A DNA stretch of 64,000 bases from Leguminivora glycinivorella (GCF_023078275.1 NC_062978.1:25503967-25567966), one strand, 5' to 3'; numbered from the stretch's first letter, positions 43,321-55,203 are shown. Program-made: numbers and translations. The notes: a model not told the origin generated them from the letters alone.

Positions 43321-44970
43321 AAGTAAGTCATGAATGCATTTCCCTAGCTAAATGTTAAAAATATAAATGCATCAATACCAACTCCACACGAACTAAAACA
43401 CATGTCCCCTTCCACCAACGTCAAACTGTTTTAAAACAACTCAATACACACGCAAATGAAATAATTATGCGAGTTGTAAACGCTCGTTAACAACCACATT
43501 TCGTTTCATTCACCGTTCTACTTTAAACTTCAAGGCGATTATGAATGAACAAAACTTAGTTACGCAACGTCACAAAGTACTCACAATTCATAGGGACTTA
43601 AGACATTTTTCTATTAAAATGGTTAAATCCCGCGGTAAAATAGCATGAGAAAGTCGCTCTAGCATATAAAAATACCCTCCCTCGCTTCATTCACTTCCTG
43701 TGTTCTAATTCCCATTGCGCGCTTACTTCACAACAATAAAACCAGCATAAATTGAACCGTGATTTCTTAAAACTGTGCTTACAGAAACAAAGTTCTTATG
43801 CTGGTTAGAGTGTACAATAATAGCTCTGAACGCTGGCCGAATTGCGTCCGAAAAGGACGCCCGTTGCCTTTTTAAAAACATGCTGTTGTCACATTTTTAA
43901 ATATAGAACATTGGGAACTGTTACTTTCGCAACCTCGTATTATTTCACTAATGAAATTTTGAATGTAAGCTTTATACATTTTGAGGCAAGGTTGTATTTT
44001 AATAAATAGAAAATTGCGAAATGCTAGTTTGAACACGGTAGGTATTGGCTATAGTAGTTATTTTGTGTGAATGTACTCAGGGCCGATGTCGCGATTCATT
44101 CATGGTTTGGGAGTCAACTTGGTGCTGATTTCACTAAACGAATCCGATATAAAGATATCCGTTTTCATGTATGTGTACCTACTAGGTTTTAATTGTATAG
44201 ACTTAAATTTTCAGGTCCCAGAGCCTTTTGCGTTTATTTTCTTTAATTGCAGTTGTTATTACAATTTTTGTCCTTTTAAAAGGACATTGAAAACTAATGA
44301 ATTTGTACTAATATTCGTCTTGTTTTGATATTCGATTATTCATCGGAACTTTTTAAGAATCTACGGATTAAGTAATCTCTCTATTTACTTACTTAATTCT
44401 CTCTAATCTCTCTATTTTTACTCATTTTCTATCACATCGACAATTACATAATTAACAGTTAGTTGCAAAAAAAATTGTTTTTTAATAATTAAAATAATGT
44501 AACTGAGAAAACGTCGATTTATTAATTATTTAATGTAGTTTTACGGAATAGCCGCAACCGCATTGACCTTACTTCTTCATTTTACCATAATATTCAAAAT
44601 GTCTTCAATGAACGAATGACGTCACATCTTGACAGTTTAAATTCCCACGAACGGCCGGAATGAATGAACGAAACGTAAGGGAAAGAAAGGGGCGACTTCC
44701 GGCGCGTATGGCGGTGGCGTCACTTCCGCCGGATGCAGCAATCAATTATTATTTCCTCTTTATGTTTCCGGTGCAGTTGCAGTTTGTCGTTGTAAAAATG
44801 TTTTAGACTATTTAGTTTCACCTGCTTTGGCGGCGTGTAGAATACAATTTAATGTTATAGTTTCCTGATATTCCAAGTTCAAATGGACGTTTTTATATTT
44901 TTTTCTCATACCTACTATTAAGTATATTAAGTGTTGGGTTATAACCACAAAATTAAAATTAAAAAAAAAA
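43321..44970. other. Unique DNA with short conserved-looking islands
   Basis: 44640-44760 is GC-rich (CGGCCGGAATGAATGAACGA; CTTCCGGCGCGTATGGCGG; CACTTCCGCCGG). TGTCCTTTTAAAAGGACA at 44269 is a perfect 18-bp palindrome. The frame at 44071-44328 has no family resemblance. No gene is supported. Confidence 0.3.
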
Positions 44971-45141
44971 TTGACCGCGACATAGTGGACAAGTGGACCG
45001 ATTTTGATGAAACATAGCTAAGAACGGTTCATCCGCTCGGGAGCTACGATGCCACAGGCACAGACAGACAAACACAAACAGACAGACAGACAGACACGTT
45101 AAACTTATAACACCCCGTCGTTATTGCGTCGGGGGTTATAA
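44971..45141 (-). repeat. CCCCCGACGCAAAAACGACG repeat, reverse copy
   Basis: Inverse of 30383-30601 with an internal deletion; includes the (CAGA)n run at 45074-45096 and ends CGTCGGGGGTTATAA. Confidence 0.75.
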
Positions 45142-45181
45142 ATGGTAAGCTATAATGAGTTCCATAACATTTACATGAAAC

Positions 45182-45525
45182 GGGACTACTTCTACATTCC
45201 TAATGACGTTTGTTCGAAAATCACTTGGCCTAACTCATTTGGCCGAATTATGAAATGCCTAATGCTCTTTTGGCCTAACGATCATTTGGCATAATTTAAA
45301 TTTTTCCCCAAAAATGACATTACCCAGAACCGATTCGCTGTTAGAAAGGTAGGTTTAGGTTAGGTTAGAACCGTGACCTCACACAAATCCGAATCGCTTC
45401 TAAAAAAAGTGGGTTTTAACGGCGTTAGGCGAAACAATATTAGGACATTTAAATTAGGCCAAATGATCATTATGCCAAAAAATATTAGGCGATCTAAAAA
45501 TCGAAGAAAAAACTTTAGGAATCTC
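45182..45525. mobile_element. Second foldback-like element with 10-bp target duplication
   Basis: TACATGAAAC at 45172-45181 and 45526-45535 flanks the region. Inside, the left arm (CCTAA..CATTTGGCC, TTTTGGCCTAACGATCATTT-GGCATAAT) is the inverse of the right arm (ATTAGGCCAAATGATCATTA-TGCCAAA). The arms consist of TTTGGCC/ATTAGGC subrepeats, the same style as 1501-2729. The extreme ends match poorly (ATTCCTAA...TTCGA only), so the exact borders are less certain. Confidence 0.55.
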
Positions 45526-45665
45526 TACATGAAACACAAGCAAATGACGCAGCGGTCTAAAAGAACTGCGGTCCATCGGGTCTACGTTTCTCTATTAATG
45601 AGGGTTCGCCTTAGTTCATGCATGGCTAAAGATATAAAATTATTAAATTTTAAAAACACATTTTT

Positions 45666-45755
45666 ACAGTCTGTCCGGCTAGAGAAGAGTCGTGGACTCG
45701 TGGAATGTATTGGACCCCATACATTTCACGACTTATCTTTCTGAACAGACTCTTA
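45666..45755. mobile_element. Small MITE with ACAGTCTGTCCGG border
   Basis: ACAGTCTGTCCGGCTAGAGA-AGAGTCGTG and, inverted, CACGACTTATCTTTCTGAACAGACT. The same border occurs reversed near 27175-27207. Confidence 0.5.
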
Positions 45756-45805
45756 TATTTTAATAATAAGTTTATAATTAATAATAAAAAGATGGAAAAA
45801 ATTAC

Positions 45806-45860
45806 GCTTCCAGCGGGACTTGAACCCGCATCTTTTGCAATCCGTGCATTGCACTCGCAA
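45806..45860 (-). repeat. tRNA-like T-arm (B-box) fragment
   Basis: On the minus strand GATGCGGGTTCAAGTCCCGC-TGGAAG forms a perfect T-stem and loop, but there is no recognisable A-box or acceptor stem at tRNA distance. Probably a SINE remnant. Confidence 0.4.
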
Positions 45861-45922
45861 CGCAACGCAAATCTTTCCGTGTTGTCCCTTATGTAGACAC
45901 GCTGTACTTATACAGACTTTGA

Positions 45923-46289
45923 TATACCGGGTGACAACCTTTTAACCACCAAGAGGGTACCTTAAATGGTCTAGAAAATCGACATTAAGGTTTAGTAAAA
46001 GTCGCCTGATTTTCGAGATTTTCACACTTTTTAAAATTTTAGGTAGTATTAGAATTTTAAAAAGTTTGAAAATCTCGACTTTAAAGTCGATTTTCTGGAC
46101 CAGTATAAGGTGCCTTCTTGGTGGTTAAAAGGTTGTCCATTAATTAATATCCATTAAAATTTTAAAAAGTGTGAAAATCTCGAAAACCAGGCGACTTTTA
46201 CTAAACCTTAAAGTCGATTTTCTGGACCAGTATAAGGTGCCCTCTTCGTGGTTAAAAGGTTGTCCATTAATTACCGGGCACCCTGTATA
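45923..46289. mobile_element. TATACMGGGTG MITE with one left arm and two right arms
   Basis: Ends TATACCGGGTG and CACCCTGTATA. The left arm (ACAACCTTTTAACCACCAAG, GTCTAGAAAATCGAC) is inverted twice in a row on the right: 46040-46136 and 46150-46266, each ending GTGGTTAAAAGGTTGTCC-ATTAATTA. The first right arm lacks the AAAACCAGGCGACTTTTACT block that the second has. Confidence 0.75.
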
Positions 46290-46337
46290 GTTAATATCCG
46301 AACAAATGATATACATATGTAAGACAAAAAATAGTAC

Positions 46338-46451
46338 ATTGTGCAACAAGTTGAATATTACTAACGAGAGTAAGTTAAATCGCGACGACTTGCCGGAGCG
46401 ATTTAAAGACTCGAGTTAGTAATATTCATACTCCCCGAGTTACACACAATG
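46338..46451. mobile_element. Short MITE with CATTGTGYAAC ends
   Basis: CATTGTGCAAC...GAATATTACTAACGAGAGT pairs with ACTCGAGTTAGTAATATTC...TTACACACAATG around a spacer with CGCGACGACTTGCC. Confidence 0.55.
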
Positions 46452-46882
46452 TTTTTCATCACACTCGCAATGTAAAAAATATGTAAATAGACATAAAAAA
46501 GTTAAGTACGGTACAAGAAATTTCATTGTTCCCTTGGGAGAACGATTTTTCTATAACTCACGCTCCGCCTGCGTGCAATAGCACATTTAAAGTGCGGGTG
46601 TGATGAAAATCCCTTTATGCAGTTTTAGGAGTAAATTACCTACACAGTCAAGCGAAAACTAACCTTAATTTTGCGCTGTAAGGCAGCATAGCAAGTAAGA
46701 ATATCGTATTAGGATAGCAATAGGAAATTATTATCGAGTGTGATAACAGTGATAAGACGATTGCATTGAAATGAGGGTAAATAGGCTAATGAGGGACTAT
46801 TAGGACTTTGGTCAGAGAAAGTCTAACAATATGATATAATAATATGAAAGTAAATATTACAGGGTAGGTACTTAGCCAGACT

Positions 46883-47121
46883 GCACCTCGGACACTGGCG
46901 ATGAAATATATGAAAGAGGCGCGTTCCCAGCATACATTCTAAGCTCGTGTAGGTGAACGCGTACCATGCTTGTATGAGTCACTATGAGTGTAATATGACA
47001 GGTCGACTGTTCGCGTTTTTGATAGGTGGTAACTGTGAGGTAACCGAGAGGGGGTGGGCGGCACTTTTAGCGGGGAGCGGAAGTGTACATACTGTACGAT
47101 AGTACTCTTTATTATACTGTG
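46883..47121 (+). repeat. Left arm of a widely spaced 240-bp inverted repeat
   Basis: Shares with 48270-48506, in inverse order: TCGGACACTGGCGAT, AAATATATGAAAGAGGCGCG, TGTAGGTGAACGCGTACCAT, GACAGGTCGACTGTTCGCGT, AACTGTGAGGTAACCGAGAG, GGGGTGGGCGGCACTTTTAG, ACTCTTTATTATACTGTG. The inner border on both sides falls at ACTGTG. It is either a long terminal repeat of a 1.6 kb element or two separate insertions. Confidence 0.85.
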
Positions 47122-48212
47122 GCCAGACGTAATAATCGCTTACGTTTCGTAAGTTCCCTATATCTCTCTCTCTCTTCTGTAGTTGGCGCGATAGAGCCAG
47201 ACTGCTTTTCGATTGCTACACATTTGTACTATGTGTTTATTTAATGAATGCGTCTATAAATAATAGAGAACAGTAAAATAGGCACACTTTATTGCATTTA
47301 ACACTTTATTATATGTATTCTGCATAGTTGCAGTTAGTTCTTTGTTTCTTCTTGTAAAAGTTCAGCATTTAATGTTAGTAATTAGTTACCCTAAGTTTAG
47401 TAAGTGTATAGTAATAGTTCCATTATACTTAAATGTTTTTAGTGAGAGCTGTTTAGGAAATAAGCGAACGTTTTACTGTGTTTGAAACATTGTCTCCTGC
47501 TCGTTTATTTCTGTTTGCTTTCCAAATAAATAAATTTTAACATTTAGGTACATTGAAGAGTGCCTTTCGTCATATTTTGACTGCGGTAACAGATCAGTTT
47601 CATTTTATTATACCTAGGTAGCTATTATTGCATGCAATAAGAATTAGATGAATCACACACCACAAAATGATGGTTCCAATTTAACTTATAATATTTGAAA
47701 CAACAAAATATACACCCACGACAAATCAAAAGCGTGTAAAAACAAAATCTTTCAAAACCCTCTTTGGCGCAGCGTTCACAGGTAACAAGTTTTTACCGAC
47801 ACCGAGCATATGTCGTACGAAAAAAGAATGAATGGACGAATGGAAAGAGCGATTGATAAAAATTAGCTGAATGAAAACATCTGCCGCCGCCAGGTGCGGG
47901 CACAAAGACTACAAAAGTTCGGTTTAAGTAGGCTTTAGTAAGTGCGCATGTCGCTAAACCATGACATGTACGTATAACATGATGTGTACCTACTTACAGC
48001 TGTACTGTAGATTATTTTGCTGACACTTCTGAATTTACAGTATTTTAAAATAAGTAGCTAGTAGTCGAACATAAGTAGATCAGCTTAGTGGTACAGTTTG
48101 CTAATTTTGTATATATTCCTAGTAGGAATATCCTCCTGAAATACCGAGAAATCACTCTCACACTTTGGCATGTCAAACTTTTCTTCAAATGTTTCTTGTA
48201 CCGGTCTATACC
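47122..48212. other. 1.1 kb between the inverted arms; no transposase seen
   Basis: AT-rich; no open frame over 60 codons with family resemblance until the arm itself. It includes GAATGAATGGACGAATGG at 47827. If this is the body of an element, it has lost its gene. Confidence 0.35.
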
Positions 48213-48265
48213 TATTTATTTAAACTTTATTGCACCATAAAAAATGTACCTACACCAGTCAACCA
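48213..48265 (-). repeat. LINE 3' end (GTCCGCCATTTGTAC type), short reverse copy
   Basis: On the minus strand: GGTTGACTGGTGTAGGTACA, TGGTGCAATAAAGTTTAAAT, AAATA. Ends four bases before the right inverted arm begins. Confidence 0.6.
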
Positions 48266-48269
48266 TAAG

Positions 48270-48506
48270 CACAGTATAATAAAGAGTACTAACGTACAGT
48301 ATGGCCACTCCCGTTCCCCGCTAAAAGTGCCGCCCACCCCCTCTCGGTTACCTCACAGTTACCGCCTGTCAAAAACGCGAACAGTCGACCTGTCATATTT
48401 CACTCATACAAGCATGGTACGCGTTCACCTACACTAGCTTAGACTCTACTGTGTGCTAGGAACGCGCCTCTTTCATATATTTGATCGCCAGTGTCCGAGA
48501 TGTGCC
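48270..48506 (-). repeat. Right arm of the 240-bp inverted repeat
   Basis: Inverse of 46883-47121 with perhaps 10 percent differences, including a lost CGATA block near the inner end. The frame at 48165-48437 crosses the arm border and is not a gene. Confidence 0.85.
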
Positions 48507-51004
48507 ATAGGGCAAAACAGAAATTCGCGAATGTGGGTCCAGTAAAAAAAATAATTCAGAGAACATGGCAACTAGGTATAGGCAATTTACGACTATTAAC
48601 ACTATTATTTACAATCCAACACAATACATTTACATTGCAACCTATAAATTTTTACTAGCTATTAATGCCTAGGTAATTAAGCGATTGGAACTCTGTATGT
48701 GTGTATTGTCTACTAAGTTTTTGTGTTTTTTATCAGACACAGGCGTAGAACCGGATTAAGCTAACTTAGTAGTGAATTTTATAATAATATAAAATTATAT
48801 TATAAAATTCTCTGTCATATTTGGAAAATGCTTAGGTATCGATCCAATCCGTATCATATCTAATTACACCTATCTTTGGACGGAAGTAAATATTTAGCTA
48901 ACGTTTGCAATAATAACATTTACACAGTCTGTGCTCTCTCACAGCCGAGTTACCTAAGTAAGTCTGACTCTACCTACACTTGGTTTGGGTTTGTCCCACA
49001 ATTGACCAAGTGAGACAGTCTCCCAGTAGCCACTGAAGCAACTTATTAATTAACCGTTTAATCGGAGGTGGGAGCGTTCCCACGCTGCGCCGGAAGACCC
49101 CCCCCCTGCCCCCTCTCACCCCCCTCGCTAAGCCCCGCGCATGCGCGCCGCTCACGTACTGAATGTCTCAGCTGTTCACTGTTCTGGCTGGAGTGTTACT
49201 TGGTCCTTCGTCTACCTATATATATAAAAAAAAAAAACAAAATGATGGACGAATGTCACGGTGACACATAGCATTTTCATTGTTTTAAAAACCCGCAATA
49301 ATACTAGAGTAATGCTAACTTTTCCACTACAAATGGGTTTTAAACAAATATCTAGTCGTACAGTTACAGTTAGTGACTAGGCTATATAACACTGGTTTAT
49401 TGTGAAAACTGTTTAAATAAACAATCAAATAAACTACAAACATTGCTACACACATCATGGAAACAAAATAAAATTTACTGTTGCTTATGATATGGCAACA
49501 TAACATCTTTTGATAATTAGAAGATAGAAATCCAATGTATTCCAAGACTGATAGAAGATTACTTTTAAAAGAAAATACTTGGAATACTTGTGCCGTCTAA
49601 AATGCTCTCATTACTTTGCTTAATTAAAGAAGTGTTAAAATAGGTACAGAGAACTTTTTTTAAATCATTCCCGCATCCACAAAACCGGTGAGTGATTTTA
49701 TAATTAATTTAGTCAAAGCACAACCTATTATACATATTTATTTTATGATATCCACAGGAAATGGAAAAATCGTAACTCACACTAAAAATATACATACAAA
49801 ATATAGTAATTAAAATATACAAAATACCTAAATTAAACACACACTGACCAGTAATCCCTTGTCAATATCAAACTTTGAATTTCGAATCTCAATCTATCGG
49901 ACGCGCCATTCGACACGTATTCGTATTGCAAAATCATGAATGGACAAACATTTCCATTCATTCATTCTATTTGCTTCCTTCCGCTCCCTTTAGTTAAGGC
50001 GAGATGATCTGTCAAACTAACCAATCCAAGGGGGTGAGGTGCGCGGCGTCCGGGCAGCCCCGCCCGCGCGGCGATGTTCGCTTGTCGCACACGCGGGAAC
50101 TCAAATTCGCGCGGTAGCATGACACAGACGGATCGCAGTCATAATGATCGCCGTATTTTAACTGGGCTTTCTTAGTTTTTTCATGAAATAGGAGGCAAAT
50201 GAGCAGCTCATCGCCTGATGGTAAACGATCACCGCCTTTATTTTTTTATTAGGTTTCATCATTTGTGTAAGTAATACTAATGATTTATAGTTACAGTGTG
50301 TTTGGTCAGAGTTGTCGGAGCTTTTAAGGACGTACCTAAAGTACAATCAATTTTATCGAACTTCTTAGTAATCGCACTTATCTACAGATCGACAGGGTGA
50401 AATAAAAAGGACCATTCAAACTTTGCATAGTGACTTTTGAGGTCATTATGAACAACTTTTATTAAGGGTCCAATGCTGAAACATATACGAAAAAAAATTT
50501 GGATGTTCCATAGAAATGAGCTGTATCATGACAGTCGAAATGTATAAAATAGATATTTTTTTTGCGTTTTCAGCATTAGTCCCATAGTAAATAGAAGCAC
50601 AATTTGATTTGATTTGAAATTACGAGTTACAACTATTTACCTGCAAATATATACTGTGTAGAAAATTTTATGGAAATATACCTACTTCTCCTAAACATCA
50701 TAACTGTAGCTTTTACGGTTTTTCTGAATATATAAAAAAAACTGAAAATGGGGACATAAAAATGGGGAGGAGGGTGAAGATTAACATCTCGGCGACGGGC
50801 GAGTTTTCTACTTCATGTACAAGTTTTTTCTTATAATAAACCTACTGTTAACAGAACACAGTAACCGTCAGCTTCTTTGACCATAAACTTTAGGTAAAAA
50901 GAGATTATGTCATGTCACTGCTGTTTAAAAATACACATTATTTTTTTCAGCCGTGAATAAATAACGCTTTTTCATTTTCATATTGAAAGCCTTTAACCTG
51001 TATA
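48507..51004. other. Unique DNA with two GC-rich islands
   Basis: 49065-49150 (C-rich, with the NRF1-type palindrome GCGCATGCGC at 49137-49146) and 50030-50120 (CGGCGTCCGGGCAGCCCCGC) stand out of AT-rich DNA. 50188-50240 is a reverse copy of the GTCTGCTCGTTTGCC repeat. No gene supported. Confidence 0.35.
49137..49146. promoter_or_regulatory. NRF1-type palindrome GCGCATGCGC in a GC-rich island
   Basis: The exact 10-base consensus palindrome for NRF1/Ewg-type factors lies inside an 85-base GC-rich island. In animals such sites mark housekeeping promoters. No transcript is visible next to it, so this is only a candidate. Confidence 0.35.
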
Positions 51005-51924
51005 AGGACTGTATCGTTAAGTATAAAGACAAAACAAACCTCGTCTAAATGTTGACATGTGTATAATTTGGTATTATTATGTTCCGAGAGTATGATCTGA
51101 AGATATTGGTAAGCACTATTTGATATAAGAAGGTCTGCTATTTTTTTTATTTTAGGGACTTTATCGTACTTTCATTAAGGTCTAGCAAATAAATTTCGGA
51201 CAACCCCTATCTGGCTTAATTTGAGGATATTTCAATGACTCTTTGTACGATTTCAACAAACAAAGGTGAATATGCTGCCAAAATACATTCTTTAAGAGTC
51301 CTCTTCGTGGTTTTTCAATTGGGTACTTGCAGAATGAATCCGGTGAATTTATATAATTAAAAAAACGCATTTTTGAGCAACGTTCCGGATTGCCGTAAAC
51401 TTTTGATGCGAGCAGGTTGAGAGAAACAGATAAAAAAATTAGCCATAAGCCAAAGTCTAATTGACAGTCGTGGTGTTTGAACAGTGCCTAAACCAGATCG
51501 ATATAAACAGTGTATGATAGTCAAATTCGACATCAAAGTCGGAGTTAGAGTAAGCACCATGCCACATTCTCTAAATCACCGCCATACACAGATCCTGAAC
51601 TTTATTTTTTTTAAATAACAGTGGCTAGACTATGTCCAGATATTCTGCTTTGTGGATCATGTGTCGTTGAGGTTCGCACCGTACAATTTTTTTCGCAATC
51701 GTATCGTCTTGTACGCACTTTGTGAATTTTCTAGTAGCATTTGTCCGGAATCGTAATTAGTACTCGGGAGGATTAAGTCAATGCTTTACGTCGAGTTTCT
51801 AGGACAAAATGTGTACCTTATTATGTGCCTTATTTTAAGCCCATGTCTTGTTATAAGAAAAAATATATAATAGCAAATAAATACGGCTACTCAAAGTTGT
51901 CTTCATACTTAACGATACAGTCTT
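51005..51924. mobile_element. mariner-like element with TA target duplication, transposase decayed
   Basis: Inverted ends of 28 bases: AGGACTGTATCGTTAAGTAT-AAAGACAA at 51005 and, inverted at the right end, AAGACTGTATCGTTAAGTAT-GAAGACAA (26 of 28 identical). TA flanks both (51003-51004, 51925-51926). The length of 920 bp is shorter than an intact mariner (about 1.3 kb). Minus-strand frames at 51182-51370 and 51357-51560 contain no convincing D,D motif, so it is a deletion derivative or heavily mutated. Confidence 0.8.
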
Positions 51925-53645
51925 TACAATGTATACATGTCAAAGTTTCGAATTTTATTCTTGTTGTTCATGAACCTACTAATAGCAGGTTACTTACTCG
52001 TATATTTTGATGATCACGATGAAATCACTCACCCAGTCACTGATGAAATCTGTGCTATTTATATTAAGATATAAATCAAATTTAAAGTATGAAAACTATG
52101 CAATTGAAACTTTGTCTATTTAATAAAGTTGCTATTGATATCATATCCTGACAATTATATTTATCTGGTTTAAACTAGACCCCAAATTCGAGGATTCAGA
52201 AGAACGACAAAATGCTTCAAGAAAACAGCTTTTCTCTTCGCTTGACTCGTGTTGGTGGTTGCACTACCGCCACTAATATCTCCAAATAAAATACAACCCA
52301 GCACAAGATAAAGTATCATACTTCATAATAATTTATTGATAAATCAATACCATTCTATGCCTACCTCGAATTCTCAAGTAGGTATATTCATATCAAGTAT
52401 CAACTTTTGTCAAAGGAGTCAGACAGCTTGCTGAAGGATTCGTATAATCTTGCAAATTAGACAAATATCTGTAAATATAAAGTACCGGAATCATACCCAC
52501 CAAATAAAAATAAAAAAAATTGTCCAGCTTTATCAATGTATGATTATTCATCAAAATTTATTGAGAAGTTAAAATACTGAAATCTTTTAACTATTATGAA
52601 AAAATGGCGACAGTTGACAAACAAAATTTCTGTCAGGCTGGCCACATGTTTGGCATAGACACAGAAAAAATATAGACGGAGGGTAGCACGATCTAATTAA
52701 CCTTATACCAAATTTTGAAAGACAGAAATACCTACCCTACCTGATCTTCAATCAGTACTGTATCTACCGCCGCCTTTTCTTTCGAACAACTCAATACGTT
52801 TATGAAAATTATACGTAAGTTTGTTCACTAGCTGGACATCAGTCATATATTTTCTAAGTGGAAAGTTGTGCTGTAATGACGTCACAGACGCGTCATCTAG
52901 GGGTTTCTAAAATCTATGATGTTTAGATATCGTAAATGTCACTTGATAACATCATATGAAAATGAAATACTTACGAGTATATATAAATTATCATTTTCTT
53001 ACCTTTTCAGAGTCTTTGGTCAGAATTTTCTTTATTTATTTGTTTTCTAGCACGCAATTATTTTTTCTGCCTCCTCAAAGCTTTGTTCCCCATTGTTTCA
53101 ATGACACGTGACCACGCGGAGAAAACTGACACAGGTCCATCCTCTGAAAGCGCCGCCGCGCGACTGAAGAGGCCATAAGTGCCATCGAAAATGTTTTCAA
53201 TTTCAAAAAAATTTTCAAAAATTTTATTTTTTTGCAAAAACAGGATTAGTAATGGGTCTTAAAATTGGGTTCATAGTTGTTCCATCTTTCCTTTGCGGAT
53301 TTGGTAGTATTTGATAAATATTATATTATTTTAATGACGCTACCGGCACAAACTCATCAGATTCATCTAGATAATCTTATTACCTATATATTGAAGTAAA
53401 AAAGAAGTCAAAAAAGTTTTTATCCCAGCTATGGGAACGATTTATTGTTAAAAGAAGAGGGAACTTTGGGGTCATTTTCTATCGAGCGAAGTTGTAACAT
53501 TCATGTTGTTCAACTCCATAACATACTCACCAGATCCTGAAATTTAACATATATCGTTTTCAGATTTTTCCATTGCGTTTTCCTATGTTTTTAACGGCTT
53601 CAAAAAACGAGTGCGCGCAGCGTCTACGGAAATATATCGCCTTAA
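51925..53645. other. AT-rich unique DNA
   Basis: A GC patch at 53140-53175 (CTGAAAGCGCCGCCGCGCGA) is isolated. No gene or recognisable repeat. Confidence 0.35.
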
Positions 53646-54160
53646 GAGGCTACAGCAGCGAAATGCTAAAATGGAAAGGATTTTTCAATTTGGGAATTTT
53701 AGTTAAATATACTAGTGTTATTAACTAGATTTATCGAGAAAAAATTGTCCATTCAGAACAACTCAGATAAAGGATATTACGAAAAAAATCTTTAAAATCG
53801 AGGTTCCGCTCTCGACTGTTTCCTCCTTCAAAACTTAATCAGTCGGAAATTCAGAAAATCAAACAAAATTTGAGAATTTGAATAAGAATGAAATAATCTG
53901 TGTCGGACAGCTAAGTTTTTTTGTCTAATTGTTACCAAACTTAAGTAGGTAGGTATTACATGGATCACACCTTTTTTGCGCCATAATGAAAAGGCCGTTT
54001 TTGGAAATTTTCGATTGGCTCTAGAGTCTTTATAAATAAAAATATTAAAAAAATCAAAACGGTCCGACAGAGATAAAAATAATAATAATCTGTGTTGAAA
54101 AAATCATTGCTCTATCTTCAAAAACCAGGGAGGAAATAGTCGAGAGCGTTTTGTATCGTC
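53646..54160. mobile_element. TTAA-flanked element (GAGGCTAC family), copy 2
   Basis: TTAA at 53642-53645 and 54161-54164. Same block order as 41233-41683 but with about 60 extra bases near the left end (53700-53760), absent from copy 1. The identical TTAA flanks in both copies support real transposition. Confidence 0.75.
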
Positions 54161-54164
54161 TTAA

Positions 54165-55203
54165 GCCGGAAGGCCTAACTAAAAGGAGCGGAACTTTAGC
54201 CTACTTTTATACCGCTTTTTTGCGTCGTTTTCGAGCTCCTATCATCACTTTATTGTACAATTAGGTATTTTTAATTTGAATACAAACTCGTTGTGTTGTG
54301 ATTTTTGACCTTTGGACATTAAAGCGACCGATGTTACTTTAAATATATAAGAACTCAATTGATAAAGTTTAGGTCGAAGCTCTAAAAAATAAAAAAAAAT
54401 AGGTCTGTAGAATCAAAACAGATTAGGTACTTAAAGGACTACTTACGTATCAAAATGAGTTGAGAGTTAGGTTGAGAGTTATCTCATTTAAGGGGTATGT
54501 AGGAGCCGTAGGAGGGTACATACGCACAATAAAAATAAAAATATTTCATTATGATGGACTCGAAGTTTCTTAATTCTATTGAAAAACAACTGAAACAATC
54601 AAACTGAGAAGTGCATGCATCCTAAACCAAACCTTCTTCGAATGAGTGACCTGACGGTGACGACACGAGATTTGCTTAACATTCCTTTTGGTGCCAATCT
54701 GCCGATAGAACTAAATGCAGACCATAAAAACGTCTACATACTAGTTAGTCTTTGTTGGTTTTGAACTACATAAGTAGACTCAGTACAAAGTTACCGATGG
54801 TCACTTTTGTTGATCCTTTACAATGGCCGTCTGGCCGTTGGGCGGTAAAGTAAACACCATTTGCCGTTCTTATTTCAAAATGTGCTCAGCTGCAAACCCA
54901 TCCATAAGACACGTATTCCAAATTCAAATTTCACACAAAAACGACTTCCTTCCGGCCCTTCCTTTTGTTACCCGGAAGGAACTAAATTTGACTGTTTTTT
55001 GTTGTTTTATTTGTCATTTTTCGCCCTTTTGTACAGTTATTACTTCCGCTGCGTTAATTTTACGATGCCTGCTTTATTTTTAATTTTTGAAAGGACTGTG
55101 GGTTGTTTAAAAGTTTTTTGCCTTCCGGTACAAAAGAAAGCTTAAACTTTATGGCATCGTAAAATCATCCAACTACAAATACAACACGTAATTATGCATG
55201 TAC
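54165..55203. other. AT-rich unique DNA
   Basis: Two overlapping plus frames at 54823-55145 lack recognisable domains; neither is called. Confidence 0.3.

Noticed and set aside
45806..45880. Possible tRNA gene on the minus strand
   Set aside because: Good T-arm only; no D-arm or acceptor stem at the right distance.
51182..51370. Reading SPD..CKYPIEK as a Tc1/mariner SPDLNPIE motif
   Set aside because: Spacing and the following residues do not fit a transposase; the similarity is too short to claim.
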